64,000 nt of DNA from Enterobacter sp. 638 (GCF_000016325.1 NC_009436.1:1240001-1304000); one strand, 5' to 3'; shown: positions 47,647-58,198, numbered from the stretch's first letter. The notes: generated from the letters alone by a model not told the origin. Translations and numbers: made by a program.

Positions 47647-48309
47647 TTAGCCTGATGCATCTGTGCTTTTCTGATACAAACCTTGCTGGCGGATGTAGTC
47701 AAGCACGGGCGTGGGCAGCAATTCATCGCAGGGAAGTGCGTTTTGCAGCCGTTCACGTATCAACGTAGCAGAGATATCAAACCATGGCGTTTCGGCCAGA
47801 TAAATTTTACCGGCTGGCAAATTATGCAAATCGTCCGCATTGTGCGTCAGATGCGCTTCAAGCCAGGACTGATACTGCTCGTCTTTCATCGTGAGCGGAT
47901 AGCCTGGACGGCGGCAAACGATGAGATGGCTGTTTTGCAGAATGGTTTCATACTGATGCCAGGTGGGGAAGTTCAGCAATGAATCCTGGCCGATGATGAA
48001 TCCTAATGGCCGGGTTGGGCCTTGTTCCGCGCGCCACTCCATCAGAGTTTGAGAAGTGTAAGAAGGCGTATCGCGGCGCAGTTCTCGCTCGTCTAACTGA
48101 AAAAGAGGTTTATCCGCGATGGCCAGTTCCAGCATGTGCTTACGCTGTTCACTTGTGGCTTCGGGTTGAGGACGATGCGGCGGAACATTATTTGGCATGA
48201 TTGTCACGCGCTGCAGGCCAATCAGATTCGCCAGTATTTCAACCGGTTTCAAATGCCCATAATGGACAGGATCGAACGTACCGCCAAAAAGTGCCTGTAA
48301 AGAGTTCAT
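47647..48309 (-). CDS. nadD: Nicotinate-mononucleotide adenylyltransferase NadD
   Basis: Enzyme of 220 residues that makes deamido-NAD in NAD synthesis. The nucleotidyltransferase motif [14 protein letters not shown] (about residues 8-21) and the C-terminal [11 protein letters not shown] motif are present. I chose the ATG that follows the holA stop by one base ([10 protein letters not shown]); four more residues are possible upstream. It has about seven residues more at the C-terminus than E. coli (KSTDASG). Confidence 0.96.
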   Translation of the reverse strand: MNSLQALFGGTFDPVHYGHLKPVEILANLIGLQRVTIMPNNVPPHRPQPEATSEQRKHMLELAIADKPLFQLDERELRRDTPSYTSQTLMEWRAEQGPTRPLGFIIGQDSLLNFPTWHQYETILQNSHLIVCRRPGYPLTMKDEQYQSWLEAHLTHNADDLHNLPAGKIYLAETPWFDISATLIRERLQNALPCDELLPTPVLDYIRQQGLYQKSTDASG

Positions 48310-48310
48310 C

Positions 48311-49342
48311 TCAACCATCAATAAACACGTCTGCCAGCGCCTTATGACACATCAGCAGCGAGAGGCTTTCCAGTTCGGCCCAAACCGACTGACCATAATC
48401 CTGTTTCAGCGTCAGCTCCGCGCGCGTCAGAAGTTGTATCGCCTGACGAAGTTGTTCGTGGCTCAGTCGGTTGACCGCTTCGGTGGTCATCGCCCGACGG
48501 TTTTGCCAGACACGATGTTTATCAAAAAGCGCGCGTAGCGGGGTGTTAGCCGACTGGCGTTTTAAGGTGTTAAGCAGTAACAATTCGCGCTGGATAGTGC
48601 GCAGCAAAATGACCGGCTCGCTGCCTTCCAGACGCAGCTGCTGCAAAATGTGCAGTGCGCGTTTACTTTTCGCCGCCAGCAGAGCATCGACCCAATGGAA
48701 CGGGGTAAAGTGCGCCGCGTCGTTCACCGCCTGTTCAACGCGAGGTAAGGTGAGTTTGCCATCTGGCCACAGCAGCGATAGCCGATCCAGCGCTTGTGCG
48801 AGTGCCAGCAGGTTTCCCTCATAGCAATAACAAAGCAGCTGATTCGCGGCGTCATCCAGCTGGAGATTCAGTTGTTTTGCCCGGACCGCAACCCATTTTG
48901 ACAGTTGCGCCTGTTCAGGCGTCTGGCAGGTGACTTGAACGGAATGGGTCGCCAACTGGGTAAACCAGGCGGCATTTTCCTGCGCTTTGGTGAGCTTATT
49001 GCCGCGAACAATCAGCAATAAATCAGGGTGCAGCAGGCTCACCAGCGTCGCGAGCTGCTCGTTAATGGCCGCATTAGGACCATTTTCCGGGAGCTGGATC
49101 AGGAGCGTCTGGCGGGATGCAAAAAGGCTCATCGCCTGGCAAAGCGAAAAGATCGTCTGCCAGTCGGTGCTGTTATCAAGCTGGAAAGTATGGTGTTCGT
49201 CAAAGCCCTGAGAAGCAGCCGCCTGACGCACAGCGTCCTGACTTTCCTGGAGCAAAAGCGGATCGTTTCCGAGTAACAGATACGCCGCGCGCAGCCCTTC
49301 GTTGAGCTGCGCGCGGAGTTGTTCAGGATACAACCGAAGCAT
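48311..49342 (-). CDS. holA: DNA polymerase III delta subunit HolA
   Basis: Clamp-loader subunit of 343 residues that opens the beta sliding clamp. N-terminal segment [21 protein letters not shown] with [19 protein letters not shown] (degenerate AAA+ fold) and the clamp-binding LF text [10 protein letters not shown] (about 69-78). The start overlaps the lptE stop by one base, and nadD follows one base after its stop, so lptE-holA-nadD are coupled. Confidence 0.97.
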   Translation of the reverse strand: MLRLYPEQLRAQLNEGLRAAYLLLGNDPLLLQESQDAVRQAAASQGFDEHHTFQLDNSTDWQTIFSLCQAMSLFASRQTLLIQLPENGPNAAINEQLATLVSLLHPDLLLIVRGNKLTKAQENAAWFTQLATHSVQVTCQTPEQAQLSKWVAVRAKQLNLQLDDAANQLLCYCYEGNLLALAQALDRLSLLWPDGKLTLPRVEQAVNDAAHFTPFHWVDALLAAKSKRALHILQQLRLEGSEPVILLRTIQRELLLLNTLKRQSANTPLRALFDKHRVWQNRRAMTTEAVNRLSHEQLRQAIQLLTRAELTLKQDYGQSVWAELESLSLLMCHKALADVFIDG

Positions 49343-49911
49343 TAGTTACCCAGCGTCGTAGAGACGCGAGGTGCGGTTTCAGCCGATTCAGGCTGGTCCG
49401 CTGCCGCTTCTTTAGAAGCAACCTGGATGCTTGGCAGTTTACGGATCAGCTGTTCCGCGGCCTTGTCGTACATTTCGTTAATAATAATTTCCTGCTCGGC
49501 GTCTTTTGCCAGCGCAGTTTGCGGGTTATCAAAGAACGAACGATAGACCTTGGTACTGATCGGGTAAATGTCGCGACCCGGAATCAGCACGGCAGCACTC
49601 ACCGACATCACCATCTGGTATTCCGCGGTACGGCCATCCTGGAAGATGGACGCGGTATCTTTGCTCAGTGAAGAGTTTAATATACGGAATGATGGTATAT
49701 CCTGGCGCAGCGTTCCTTTCTCAATCAGCTCAACGCCATTGAGACGCAGCTGGTTACGAATCGCACGGCTCAGTGGACCATTTGGGTCCCCCGAATCGAA
49801 GATCATCGTTTTCATTTGTTCAGGCACTGCAGTAGTGTTACGCAGATGCCAGCCACAACCTGCGGTGACAAGCACCGTCAGGGATAAGAGTAATGTTGCC
49901 AGTTGTCGCAC
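49342..49911 (-). CDS. lptE: LPS-assembly lipoprotein LptE
   Basis: Outer-membrane lipoprotein of 189 residues that plugs LptD and helps insert LPS. Signal peptide with lipobox VTAGC (Cys19) followed by [14 protein letters not shown]. The rest shows the LptE pattern ([39 protein letters not shown]). It starts 14 bases after leuS. Confidence 0.96.
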   Translation of the reverse strand: MRQLATLLLSLTVLVTAGCGWHLRNTTAVPEQMKTMIFDSGDPNGPLSRAIRNQLRLNGVELIEKGTLRQDIPSFRILNSSLSKDTASIFQDGRTAEYQMVMSVSAAVLIPGRDIYPISTKVYRSFFDNPQTALAKDAEQEIIINEMYDKAAEQLIRKLPSIQVASKEAAADQPESAETAPRVSTTLGN

Positions 49912-49925
49912 GTTTCCTCCCGCGC

Positions 49926-52610
49926 TTAGCCAACGACCAGATTCAGCAGTTTACCGGGTACGTAGATCACTTTACGCACGGTAACGCCCTCAAGGTATTT
50001 CGCAACCAGATGTTCCTGGCCTGCGCGTTCACGAACCTGTTCTTCAGTTGCATCGACTGCAACGGTAATTTTACCACGTACTTTACCGTTAACCTGAACC
50101 ACCACCAGCGTAGTGTTTTCAACCATCGCTGACTCATCAGCAACAGGCCACGGTGCGTTATCGATATCGCCTTCGCCTTTCAGTTCTTGCCACAAGGTAA
50201 AGCACGCATGTGGTGTGAACGGGTTCAGCATACGAACGACGGCCAACAGCGCTTCACGCATCAAGGCACGATCCTGCTCGCCTTCCTGCGGTGCTCTCGC
50301 CAGCTTGTTCATCAGTTCCATAATAGCCGCAATTGCGGTATTGAAGGTCTGACGACGACCAATATCATCGGTTACTTTTGCGATGGTTTTGTGAACATCG
50401 CGACGCAGTGCCTGCTGATCTTCGCTCAGCGCACCGACGTTCAGGGCTGGCGCTTCACCTTGAGACGTATGCTCGTAGACCAGTTTCCAGACGCGTTTCA
50501 GGAAGCGGTTCGCGCCTTCTACGCCAGATTCCTGCCATTCCAGCGTCATATCCGCCGGGGATGCAAACATCATGAACAGACGCACGGTATCGGCACCGTA
50601 ACGTTCAACCATGACCTGCGGGTCGATGCCGTTGTTTTTGGACTTGGACATCTTGCTCATGCCGGTATAAACCAGCTCATTGCCCGCCGCGTCTTTCGCT
50701 TTCACGATACGGCCTTTCTCGTCGCGCTCAACGATCGCATCAACCGGGGAGACCCAGTTACGCTCACCGTTCACGCCGACATAGTAGAACGCATCCGCGA
50801 GAACCATGCCCTGACACAGCAGCTGTTTTGCTGGCTCGTCAGAGTTAACCAGACCCGCATCACGCATCAACTTGTGGAAGAAGCGGAAGTAGAGCAGGTG
50901 CATGATGGCGTGTTCAATACCGCCGATGTAAATATCCACCGGCAGCCAGTAGTTCGCTGCTTTGGAATCCAGCATACCTTCCTGATACTGCGGGCAAGTG
51001 TAGCGCGCGTAATACCAGGATGATTCCATAAAGGTGTCGAACGTATCCGTCTCACGCAGCGCTGGCTGACCGTTAACGGTGGTTTTCGCCCACTCAGGAT
51101 CGGCTTTAATCGGGCTGCTGATACCGTCCATGACTACGTCTTCCGGCAAAATCACCGGCAGTTGGTCTTCTGGCGTTGGCAGCACGGTGCCATCTTCCAG
51201 GGTGACCATTGGAATCGGCGCACCCCAGTAACGCTGACGGGAAACACCCCAGTCGCGCAGACGATAGTTCACTTTACGCTCACCGACGCCCTTGGTAATC
51301 AGTGCTGCAGCAATGGAATTAAATGCGGCTTCAAAGCTCAGGCCATCAAATTTTCCGGAATTATAAGTCTCACCGTCTTTTTCCAGGTATGGCTTATTCA
51401 ATTCTGCAGTAAGCAATCCAAGGAACTCAGAGCGTTGATTATGAGTTAATGGCTCAAAATCATTAGGATTCTTTGCAGAACCAAGTCCATATTCAAGCGC
51501 ATGCTCATAGGCTTTTTGTTCTGGAGATTTGATTACTCGCTTAATAGGAAGACCGTATTTGGTCGCGAATTCGTAATCGCGCTGATCGTGGCCCGGAACG
51601 GCCATGACTGCACCCGTGCCGTATTCCATCAGCACAAAGTTAGCAGCCCAAACGGGAACCGCTTCACCTGTGAGTGGGTGAATCGCGTTAAACCCGGTCG
51701 CAACGCCTTTTTTCTCCATCGTCGCCATGTCGGCTTCTGCCACTTTGGTATTGCGGCATTCGTCGATGAAAGCCGCCAGCGCTGGATTGTTCGCAGCAGC
51801 CTGCTGTGCCAACGGATGACCCGCGGCAACGGCCAGGTAAGTTGCACCCATGAAGGTGTCAGGACGCGTGGTATACACCGTGAGTTTCTGATCGCTGTTT
51901 TCGACGTTGAAGGTGATTTCTACGCCTTCAGAACGGCCAATCCAGTTGCGCTGCATGGTTTTAACGGTGTCTGGCCAGTGATCCAGATTGTCCAGATCGC
52001 GCAGCAACTCGTCAGCGTAAGCGGTGATTTTGATGAACCACTGTGGGATCTCTTTGCGCTCAACTTTGGTATCGCAGCGCCAGCAGCAGCCGTCAATAAC
52101 CTGTTCGTTCGCGAGAACGGTCTGGTCGTTCGGACACCAGTTCACTGCAGAGGTTTTCTTGTACACCAGGCCTTTTTTGTACAGCTCGGTGAAGAATTTT
52201 TGCTCCCAACGATAATACTCTGGGGTGCAGGTCGCCAGCTCGCGGCTCCAGTCATAACCGAAGCCCAGCATTTTGAGCTGGTTTTTCATGTAAGCGATGT
52301 TGTCGTAAGTCCACGGCGCAGGGGCCGTGTTGTTTTTCACCGCCGCGCCTTCCGCAGGCAGACCAAACGCATCCCAGCCAATCGGTTGCAGGACGTTTTT
52401 ACCGAGCATACGCTGGTAGCGCGCGATCACATCACCGATGGTGTAGTTACGCACGTGGCCCATATGTAGTCGACCAGAAGGATAGGGAAGCATCGACAGG
52501 CAGTAATACTTCTCTTTGCTCTCGTCTTCAGTGACTTCGAAAGTACGCTTCTCGTCCCAGTGTTGCTGGACTTTTGTTTCTATCTCTTCCGGGCGGTATT
52601 GCTCTTGCAT
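49926..52610 (-). CDS. leuS: Leucyl-tRNA synthetase LeuRS with enlarged editing domain
   Basis: Class Ia synthetase of 894 residues; the E. coli enzyme has 860. HIGH motif [16 protein letters not shown] (about 42-57), the KMSKS motif as [12 protein letters not shown] (about 650), the CP1 editing domain with Asp342 and the key Asp345 in GHDQRDYEF, and the C-terminal tRNA-binding domain are all present. Up to residue 354 it runs in step with E. coli. Residues about 355-440 are then replaced by a different, 34-residue longer stretch, encoded by low-GC DNA. The enzyme looks functional otherwise. I chose the ATG at 52610 ([11 protein letters not shown]); a 25-residue extension is spurious. Confidence 0.97.
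51291..51548 (-). other. Low-GC foreign-looking segment inside leuS
   Basis: The DNA for residues about 355-440 of LeuRS is about 40% GC over 51301-51540 (97 of 240 bases), while adjoining 60-bp lines are 55% and 57%. It encodes [20 protein letters not shown], then [16 protein letters not shown] and [18 protein letters not shown]. This stretch is 34 residues longer than the E. coli equivalent and aligns with it only around [15 protein letters not shown]. Both edges rejoin highly conserved protein, so the segment looks like an exchanged block. Confidence 0.8.
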
Positions 52611-52824
52611 GGCAGCCAGTGGTCCTGTTCTCAATACAGCTACAAACGTAGCCAATGGATGGGGAATTTCAGATCCGCCTAGCATAGCCCAAACGCCCGC
52701 CTCAAAACAGCCTTTCCCAAAAAACGCGCTTGCAGGAATTTACGCAGAGTGTGGATGACCTGACACAGCGCTTCGCAAATAAGGTCTATCATTAGAGACA
52801 GTTACTTACCCGGGAGGCGAAATG

Positions 52825-53307
52825 ATGAACAAGGTTGCTCAATATTACCGCGAACTGGTAGCCACACTGACGGAACGGCTGCGCAACGGAGAACGCGATA
52901 TCGACGCGCTGGTGGAACAGGCTCGTGCGCGGGTCGTGCAAACGGGTGAATTAACGCGTACCGAAGTCGAAGAGGTGACGCGGGCCGTGCGGCGCGATCT
53001 TGAAGAGTTCGCGCGAAGCTACCAGGAGAGCCAAAATGAGGTCACTGACAGCGTATTTATGCGCGTCATCAAAGAAAGTCTGTGGCAGGAGCTGGCGGAT
53101 ATTACCGATAAAACCCAGCTGGAATGGCGCGAAGTTTTCCAGGATCTAAATCACCACGGCGTGTATCACAGCGGCGAAGTGGTGGGATTGGGGAATCTGG
53201 TGTGCGAAAACTGTCACTTCCACCTGGCGGTGTACACCCCCGACGTGCTGCCGCGCTGCCCTAAATGTGGCCACGATCAATTCCAGAGACGGCCGTTTGA
53301 GCCGTAG
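52825..53307 (+). CDS. ybeL: YbeL, DUF1451 zinc-ribbon protein
   Basis: Protein of 160 residues, the E. coli length. The N-terminal part is a charged coiled coil (LVEQARARVVQTGELTRTEV), then KESLWQELADITDKTQLEW and a C-terminal zinc ribbon with Cys pairs in LVCENCHFH and PRCPKCGHDQ. The function is unknown. I chose the second of two adjacent ATGs because GGAGG is seven bases upstream of it. It diverges from leuS; the genes that follow it in E. coli up to rihA are absent here. Confidence 0.93.
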   Translation: MNKVAQYYRELVATLTERLRNGERDIDALVEQARARVVQTGELTRTEVEEVTRAVRRDLEEFARSYQESQNEVTDSVFMRVIKESLWQELADITDKTQLEWREVFQDLNHHGVYHSGEVVGLGNLVCENCHFHLAVYTPDVLPRCPKCGHDQFQRRPFEP

Positions 53308-53315
53308 GTAGAAGC

Positions 53316-53577
53316 AAAACGGCAACCCTGTTGCCGTTTTTGATGTTTGCTCCCTCTCCCGTGGGAGAGGGCTGGGGTGAGGGCATCAGACCGCACATGG
53401 TAAAAGCAAAACGGCAACCCTGTTGCCGTTTTTGATGTTTGCTCCCTCTCCCGTGGGAGAGGGCTGGGGTGAGGGCATCAGACCGCACATGGTAAAAGCA
53501 AAACGGCAACTTCGTTGCCGTTTTTTGATGTTTGCTCCCTCTCCTTGTGGGAGAGGGCTGCGGTGAGGGCATTAGCG
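53316..53577. repeat. Three tandem 92-bp units: terminator hairpin plus REP
   Basis: Three copies starting at 53316, 53408 and 53500, exactly 92 bp apart. Each unit has the hairpin AAAACGGCAA(C)...TTGCCGTTTT and then GATGTTTGCTCCCTCTCC, a GGGAGAGGG palindrome, CTGGGGTGAGGGCATCAG and ACCGCACATGG. Copies 1 and 2 are nearly identical; copy 3 differs in the hairpin loop (TTCG instead of CCTG) and the palindrome centre. It separates the convergent ybeL and rihA. Confidence 0.95.
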
Positions 53578-54513
53578 TATACTAAACTGTGCAAGCCGCT
53601 CCGCCAGTAAATCCACAAAGCCCTGCCTGTCGATATCGACCATCAGCGTTGTATTCGGTTTGTTACCGGTCAGCGAATAATAATCCACCACCGTCATCCC
53701 TTGCGTGTATTTCCCCTGCGTTTCCACACCGACCCAACGATCAACAGTGGTAAACAGTTCTGGTTTTAACAGCCAGGCAATCGTGCACGGATCGTGTAAC
53801 GGCGCGCCATGGAATCCCCATTTTTCCGCTTTATGGTATTCCATAAAGAAGTCGAGCAATTCAGCTACGGTGGTCGCAACGGGGTTGCCAATCGCGCGGA
53901 AACGCTCAACGTCGGCTGACATAATTTGCGCGCGATGGGTGACGTCCAGGCCTGCCATCACAATCGGTAAGCCAGACTGGAACACGATCTCAGCCGCTTC
54001 GGGATCGACAAAAATGTTGAATTCGGCGGCAGGCGTCCAGTTTCCTAGCCCCATTGATCCGCCCATGATCACAATGCGCGCGATCTTACGGTGCAGCTCT
54101 GGATGGCTATTGAGCAGCAGCGCCACGTTCGTTTGCGGGCCGGTTGCCACTAGCGTGACAGGCTCATCGCTTTCGCGCAGCACCTTGACCATCAGCTCAA
54201 CCGCCGTACACGCCTGGGGTTTGAAAGTCGGTTCTGGCAGTGCAGGGCCATCAAGGCCAGTCTCACCATGGACGTTGTCAGCAATAATCAAGTCGCGCAT
54301 CAGGGGCTTGCGCGCGCCACCCGCCACCGGGATATCGGTACGGTTAAGCAACGTCAACATGCGCAATACGTTACGCAGCGTTTTGTCGGGCGTTTGATTT
54401 CCAGCGGAAGAGGTCACGGCTTTGAGTGCTAACTCCGGTGACGCGAGGGCAAGAACAAGTGCGATAGCGTCATCATGACCCGGATCGCAATCGAGAATAA
54501 TAGGCAGTGCCAT
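53572..54513 (-). CDS. rihA: Pyrimidine-specific ribonucleoside hydrolase RihA
   Basis: Inosine-uridine nucleoside hydrolase family enzyme of 313 residues (E. coli 311) that splits cytidine and uridine to base and ribose. The calcium-binding motif [12 protein letters not shown] lies at residues 8-19, with the conserved [13 protein letters not shown] and [12 protein letters not shown] text ([12 protein letters not shown]) further on. I chose [12 protein letters not shown] as the start; a longer frame adds 39 residues in untranslated DNA. Its last bases run into the repeat array described next to it. It lies downstream of gltIJKL, as in E. coli. Confidence 0.95.
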   Translation of the reverse strand: MALPIILDCDPGHDDAIALVLALASPELALKAVTSSAGNQTPDKTLRNVLRMLTLLNRTDIPVAGGARKPLMRDLIIADNVHGETGLDGPALPEPTFKPQACTAVELMVKVLRESDEPVTLVATGPQTNVALLLNSHPELHRKIARIVIMGGSMGLGNWTPAAEFNIFVDPEAAEIVFQSGLPIVMAGLDVTHRAQIMSADVERFRAIGNPVATTVAELLDFFMEYHKAEKWGFHGAPLHDPCTIAWLLKPELFTTVDRWVGVETQGKYTQGMTVVDYYSLTGNKPNTTLMVDIDRQGFVDLLAERLAQFSIR

Positions 54514-54606
54514 AGCGTTCTGTTCTCCATTCTGAGCGTGAGTTTGTGACAAGGTTAACGCCGCGATGTGAAACAGACGAGAAAAAGAGAGGCAAAGCGT
54601 GAAGTC

Positions 54607-54630
54607 GTGCGCAATCCGAAGATTGCGCAC
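54607..54630. terminator. Hairpin between gltL and rihA
   Basis: Perfect 10-bp stem GTGCGCAATC/GATTGCGCAC with a CGAA tetraloop, eight bases after the gltL stop. There is no T run on the gltL strand, so it may act as a 3' stabiliser or a partial terminator between the transporter genes and rihA. Confidence 0.55.
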
Positions 54631-54638
54631 GGTATTGA

Positions 54639-55364
54639 TTAATGCAGGATTTTTGCGAGGAAGTCTTTAGCTCGATCGGATTGCGGATTGGCAAAGAAAT
54701 CCTCTTTCGGAGAATCTTCGACGATCTTGCCTTCATCCATAAAGATCACGCGATTCGCCACTTTACGGGCAAAGCCCATTTCGTGGGTCACCACCATCAT
54801 GGTCATGCCTTCGTGAGCCAGCTCAACCATGACGTCCAGCACTTCGTTAATCATCTCTGGATCGAGTGCGGAAGTGGGTTCATCGAACAGCATGGCAATC
54901 GGATCCATACACAGCGCGCGGGCGATGGCCACGCGTTGCTGCTGGCCGCCAGAAAGCTGCGCCGGGAACTTATTCGCATGGGCAGACAACCCGACACGTT
55001 CCAGAAGCTTTAACCCTTTTTCACGCGCGGCTGTTTTGTTGCGCTTGAGCACTTTAATCTGCGCCAGCGTCAGGTTCTCGATGATCGACAGATGCGGGAA
55101 CAGCTCAAAGTGCTGGAACACCATGCCGACATGAGAACGCAACTTGGCGAGGTCCGTGCTTTTGGCGTTCACTTTAGTGCCATCGACCGTAATCTCACCC
55201 TGCTGAACAGGTTCAAGACCGTTAACGGTTTTGATAAGCGTAGATTTACCGGAACCTGACGGCCCGCAAACCACCACCACTTCGCCTTTTTTCACTTCCG
55301 TTGAGCAGTCGGTCAGCACCTGAAAGTGCCCATACCATTTTGAAACATTTTTCAGGGAAATCAT
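54639..55364 (-). CDS. gltL: Glutamate/aspartate ABC importer ATPase GltL
   Basis: ABC ATPase of 241 residues for the polar amino-acid importer. Walker [10 protein letters not shown] (35-43), signature LSGGQQQR (about 135), Walker [14 protein letters not shown] and the switch His in VTHEMGFAR. It overlaps gltK by four bases (ATGA) as the last gene of gltIJKL. Confidence 0.97.
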   Translation of the reverse strand: MISLKNVSKWYGHFQVLTDCSTEVKKGEVVVVCGPSGSGKSTLIKTVNGLEPVQQGEITVDGTKVNAKSTDLAKLRSHVGMVFQHFELFPHLSIIENLTLAQIKVLKRNKTAAREKGLKLLERVGLSAHANKFPAQLSGGQQQRVAIARALCMDPIAMLFDEPTSALDPEMINEVLDVMVELAHEGMTMMVVTHEMGFARKVANRVIFMDEGKIVEDSPKEDFFANPQSDRAKDFLAKILH

Positions 55365-56038
55365 TGCACTGTCCTTTTCTTCAGCCAGCTGACCAATAGC
55401 GATGCACTTAAACTAATTGCAAAATAAACCGCACCTGCGAACAGGATCATCTCCACCTGCGTACCGTCACGCTCACCGATTGTGGAGGCTGTACGGAAGA
55501 AGTCCGCGAGGCTCAGCACATACACCAGCGACGTATCCTGGAAGAGGACTATGCCCTGCGTGAGCAGCAGTGGAACCATGGCGCGAAACGCCTGCGGCAG
55601 AATAATGAGCTTCATTGACTGCCAGTGAGTCATCCCTAGCGCAAGCGCTGCGCTGGATTGCCCACGCGAAATGCTCTGAATACCTGCGCGAATAATTTCG
55701 GAATAATAAGCCGCCTCAAACATCGAGAAAGCGACCATCGCAGAGATCAGGCGGATATCCGCTTTCGGCGAAAGCCCAAGTACATTTTGCAACAGACCCG
55801 GTACGATCAGATAAAACCACAGCAGCACCATTACCAGTGGAATGGAGCGGAAAACGTTGACATAAGCCGTGGCGAACCAGGCGAACGGTTTAAAGCTCGA
55901 CAGGCGCATGACCGCCAGAATCGTGCCCCAGACAATACCGATAACGATGGCGATGACGGTGATTTTTAAGGTAATCAACAGTCCGTCCAACAGATACGGC
56001 ATCGATGGGACGATGGAACTCCAGTCAAACTCGTACAT
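55361..56038 (-). CDS. gltK: Glutamate/aspartate importer permease GltK
   Basis: Permease of 225 residues with about four to five hydrophobic segments. The EAA-type coupling loop [22 protein letters not shown] is at about residues 133-154. It pairs with GltJ to form the channel. The start overlaps the gltJ stop by one base and the stop overlaps gltL by four. Confidence 0.97.
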   Translation of the reverse strand: MYEFDWSSIVPSMPYLLDGLLITLKITVIAIVIGIVWGTILAVMRLSSFKPFAWFATAYVNVFRSIPLVMVLLWFYLIVPGLLQNVLGLSPKADIRLISAMVAFSMFEAAYYSEIIRAGIQSISRGQSSAALALGMTHWQSMKLIILPQAFRAMVPLLLTQGIVLFQDTSLVYVLSLADFFRTASTIGERDGTQVEMILFAGAVYFAISLSASLLVSWLKKRTVQ

Positions 56039-56778
56039 TATTTGCCCCCCAGATTGCCCGGCAGGCGAGTTTTGCGTTCAACCAGGTTCATCACCAGCAT
56101 GATGACAGTATTAATCAGCACGTAGGCGAGCGTGATTGCGGTGAAGGATTCCCACGCGTGTGCGGAGTAATCCAAAAGCTTGCCCGCTTGCGCCGCCATA
56201 TCGACCAGACCGATGGTTGAGGCGATGGCGGAGTTCTTCACCAGGTTCATCATCTCTGAGGTCATTGGTGGCACGATCACGCGATAGGCGTTTGGCAGCA
56301 GCACGTAGCGGTAGGCTTGTGGCAGCGTCAGCCCCATCGCCAGCGCGGCATTTTTTTGCCCGCGCGGCAGAGACTGGATGCCCGAACGAACCTGCTCACA
56401 GACGCGCGCCGCGGTGAACAATCCAAGGCAGAGCATGGAGGAGACGAAGAACTGAATATTAGGATCCAGTTCCGACTTAAACCACATCCCGAGATTTTCA
56501 GGTAGCAGTTCAGGAACGACCAGATACCACGTAAAGAACTGCACGATTAACGGAACGTTACGGAACAGTTCAACGTAAAGTGTGCCAAGAGAAGAGAGAA
56601 AGCGGTTAGGTACGGTACGCAAAATACCGAACAGTGAGCCGACAAGGAAAGCGATAATCCAGGCCGTTATCGACAGCGCAACGGTGACCTGAAAACCGCT
56701 CCACAGCCAGCCGAGATAGGTTGTGTTGCCGAACGGGGCTTGTTGCAGAAAAATGCCCCAGTTCCAGTCTATTGACAT
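56038..56778 (-). CDS. gltJ: Glutamate/aspartate importer permease GltJ
   Basis: Permease of 246 residues, the E. coli length. The coupling loop [19 protein letters not shown] is near 157-175 and several hydrophobic segments are visible. I chose [12 protein letters not shown] as the start because it follows the SroC terminator and has GGAG just upstream; a longer frame would translate SroC itself. The terminator before it should lower gltJKL expression relative to gltI. Confidence 0.97.
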   Translation of the reverse strand: MSIDWNWGIFLQQAPFGNTTYLGWLWSGFQVTVALSITAWIIAFLVGSLFGILRTVPNRFLSSLGTLYVELFRNVPLIVQFFTWYLVVPELLPENLGMWFKSELDPNIQFFVSSMLCLGLFTAARVCEQVRSGIQSLPRGQKNAALAMGLTLPQAYRYVLLPNAYRVIVPPMTSEMMNLVKNSAIASTIGLVDMAAQAGKLLDYSAHAWESFTAITLAYVLINTVIMLVMNLVERKTRLPGNLGGK

Positions 56779-56790
56779 AATCAACTCCAG

Positions 56791-56815
56791 AAAAAAAAGG
56801 GTAGCAGCGCTACCC
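56791..56815 (-). terminator. SroC/gltI terminator
   Basis: Stem GGGTAGC/GCTACCC around a short GCT-centred loop, followed on the minus strand by eight T. It is internal to gltIJKL and gives partial termination after gltI. Confidence 0.92.
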
Positions 56816-56950
56816 TCGAAGATTGGTGAGAAGCTCAATTTTCGCGCTGAGTGGGGAACGACCACTCAGCGTATAGTCTGTCCACGCTTCCCGACAATCG
56901 AGAGGGCAGGAGATCCCGCCCCTATGGTTCTAATTAGTTAAGTGCTTTGT
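56791..56950 (-). ncRNA. sroC: Small RNA SroC from the gltI 3' region
   Basis: The gap between gltI and gltJ matches what I remember of SroC, an RNA cut from gltI mRNA that sponges GcvB and so relieves repression of amino-acid transport genes. On the minus strand it shows a GGGCGGGATCTCCTGCCC hairpin, a GCTGAGTGGTCGTTCCCCACTCAGC hairpin split by its loop, and the terminator GGGTAGCGCTGCTACCC with eight T. The 3' end at 56791 is clear; the 5' end near the gltI stop is approximate. Confidence 0.85.
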
Positions 56951-57839
56951 CGTTTGGTTCTTTGAACAGGGCTTTCATGTCGCTAGACAGCTCAAAGTTC
57001 ATGTTGAGATTTTTTGGTGGAATCGGGTTCTTGAACCACTTATCGAACCATTTTTCCGCTTCGCCAGACGTCTGCGTCTTCGCGATGGTGTCATCGATCA
57101 GCTTTTTGAAGTCCGCATCGTCTTTACGCAGCATGCAGCCGTAAGCTTCTTTGGACTGCGCTGTGCCAACGATTTCCCAGTTGTCTGGTTTCTTCGCTTT
57201 CGCACGTTCGCCAGCCAGCAGAGCATCATCCATCATGAAGGCTACCGCACGACCGCTTTCCAGCGTACGGAAGGAGTCACCGTGGTCTTTAGCGCTGATG
57301 ATGCGCATGTCCATTTTCTTCTCTTCATTCAGCTTGTGCAGCAGAACTTCAGAAGTGGTACCCGAGGTCACAACAACCGCTTTGCCTTTCAGGTCCGCGA
57401 AGTCTTTGATGTCGCCGCCTTTTTTGGTCAGCAGACGCGTACCCACCACGAAAATGGTGTCGGAGAAGGCCGCTTGTTTTTGACGCTCAAGGTTGTTCGT
57501 TGTAGAACCACATTCAAAATCGAAGGTGCCGTTTTGCAGCAGCGGAATACGGTTTTGTGAGGTAATTGGAATCAGCTTCACCTCAAGATCGGGCTTGTTC
57601 AGCTTTTTCTTGACGGCTTCAACGATTGCGTTGGAGTAATCCTGTGAGTAACCCACGACTTTTTGCGTGTTGTCGTAGTATGAGAACGGGACGGAAGATT
57701 CACGGTGGCCGACCACGATCACGCCATTTTTGGCAATCTTGTCGAGAGTGCTCCCGGCAGCCGGGGCGTCTTCAGCGTGAACGACGCTTGCGGACATTCC
57801 CATCACCAGCATTGCTGTGGCCAGTTTACGTAATTGCAT
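56934..57839 (-). CDS. gltI: Glutamate/aspartate-binding protein GltI
   Basis: Periplasmic binding protein of 301 residues. Signal peptide MQLRKLATAMLVMGMSASVV with cleavage after HAE-type text near residue 22. The mature part matches E. coli closely (GVIVVGHRESSVPFSYYD; FDFECGSTTNN; VVTSGTTSEVLLHK). I chose the ATG at 57839, with AAGGAG six bases upstream; two more residues from a TTG are possible. Its 3' end is the source of SroC. Confidence 0.97.
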   Translation of the reverse strand: MQLRKLATAMLVMGMSASVVHAEDAPAAGSTLDKIAKNGVIVVGHRESSVPFSYYDNTQKVVGYSQDYSNAIVEAVKKKLNKPDLEVKLIPITSQNRIPLLQNGTFDFECGSTTNNLERQKQAAFSDTIFVVGTRLLTKKGGDIKDFADLKGKAVVVTSGTTSEVLLHKLNEEKKMDMRIISAKDHGDSFRTLESGRAVAFMMDDALLAGERAKAKKPDNWEIVGTAQSKEAYGCMLRKDDADFKKLIDDTIAKTQTSGEAEKWFDKWFKNPIPPKNLNMNFELSSDMKALFKEPNDKALN

Positions 57840-58198
57840 ACCCAACTCCTTTTATTATCTGCGCCAGAGACGCATCGATACCCATTGTGATGTTGTTATA
57901 TCTCGCGCTATGCGAGTGCAGTGTTATGCAAGCTTGTTAACATTTAGTCTGGCTTAATGTAAAGATTTTGCTGCGTTATTGTTTATTTTTGCGAAGCGCG
58001 CCGCACCATTCAAAGGCAAAAATCTCTCGTTGCACCGTTTCGGTGCTACCTATGAACTTTGATGGTGCGACTGAGTTGCACGTTAAGCCAAACGACTGAA
58101 TATGTGATTTAACAAAGCAATAGGTGTGCCAGAAATGGCAGATAAGGCAGGATTTGTTGTGCCCGGCACACAACGCGTGGCCGGGCTAGAGGAAGGGC
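57840..58198. other. Gap between lnt and gltI with nested palindromes
   Basis: 359 bp with no credible gene. The gltI promoter must lie in the AT-rich 57845-57990 part. Further on, an outer inverted repeat CGCACCATTCAAAG (58002-58015) with CTTTGATGGTGCG (58057-58069) encloses the hairpin GCACCG-TTT-CGGTGC (58032-58046). A REP-like stem GCCCGGC/GCCGGGC (58161-58186) follows just downstream of lnt. Confidence 0.6.

Noticed and set aside
50187..52469. Long plus-strand frames opposite leuS (278 and 322 codons)
   Set aside because: Antisense to leuS, whose catalytic motifs are intact; no ribosome site or family signature.
52611..52685. 25-residue N-terminal extension of LeuRS
   Set aside because: The family starts at [11 protein letters not shown], and the extension lies in the leuS-ybeL promoter gap.
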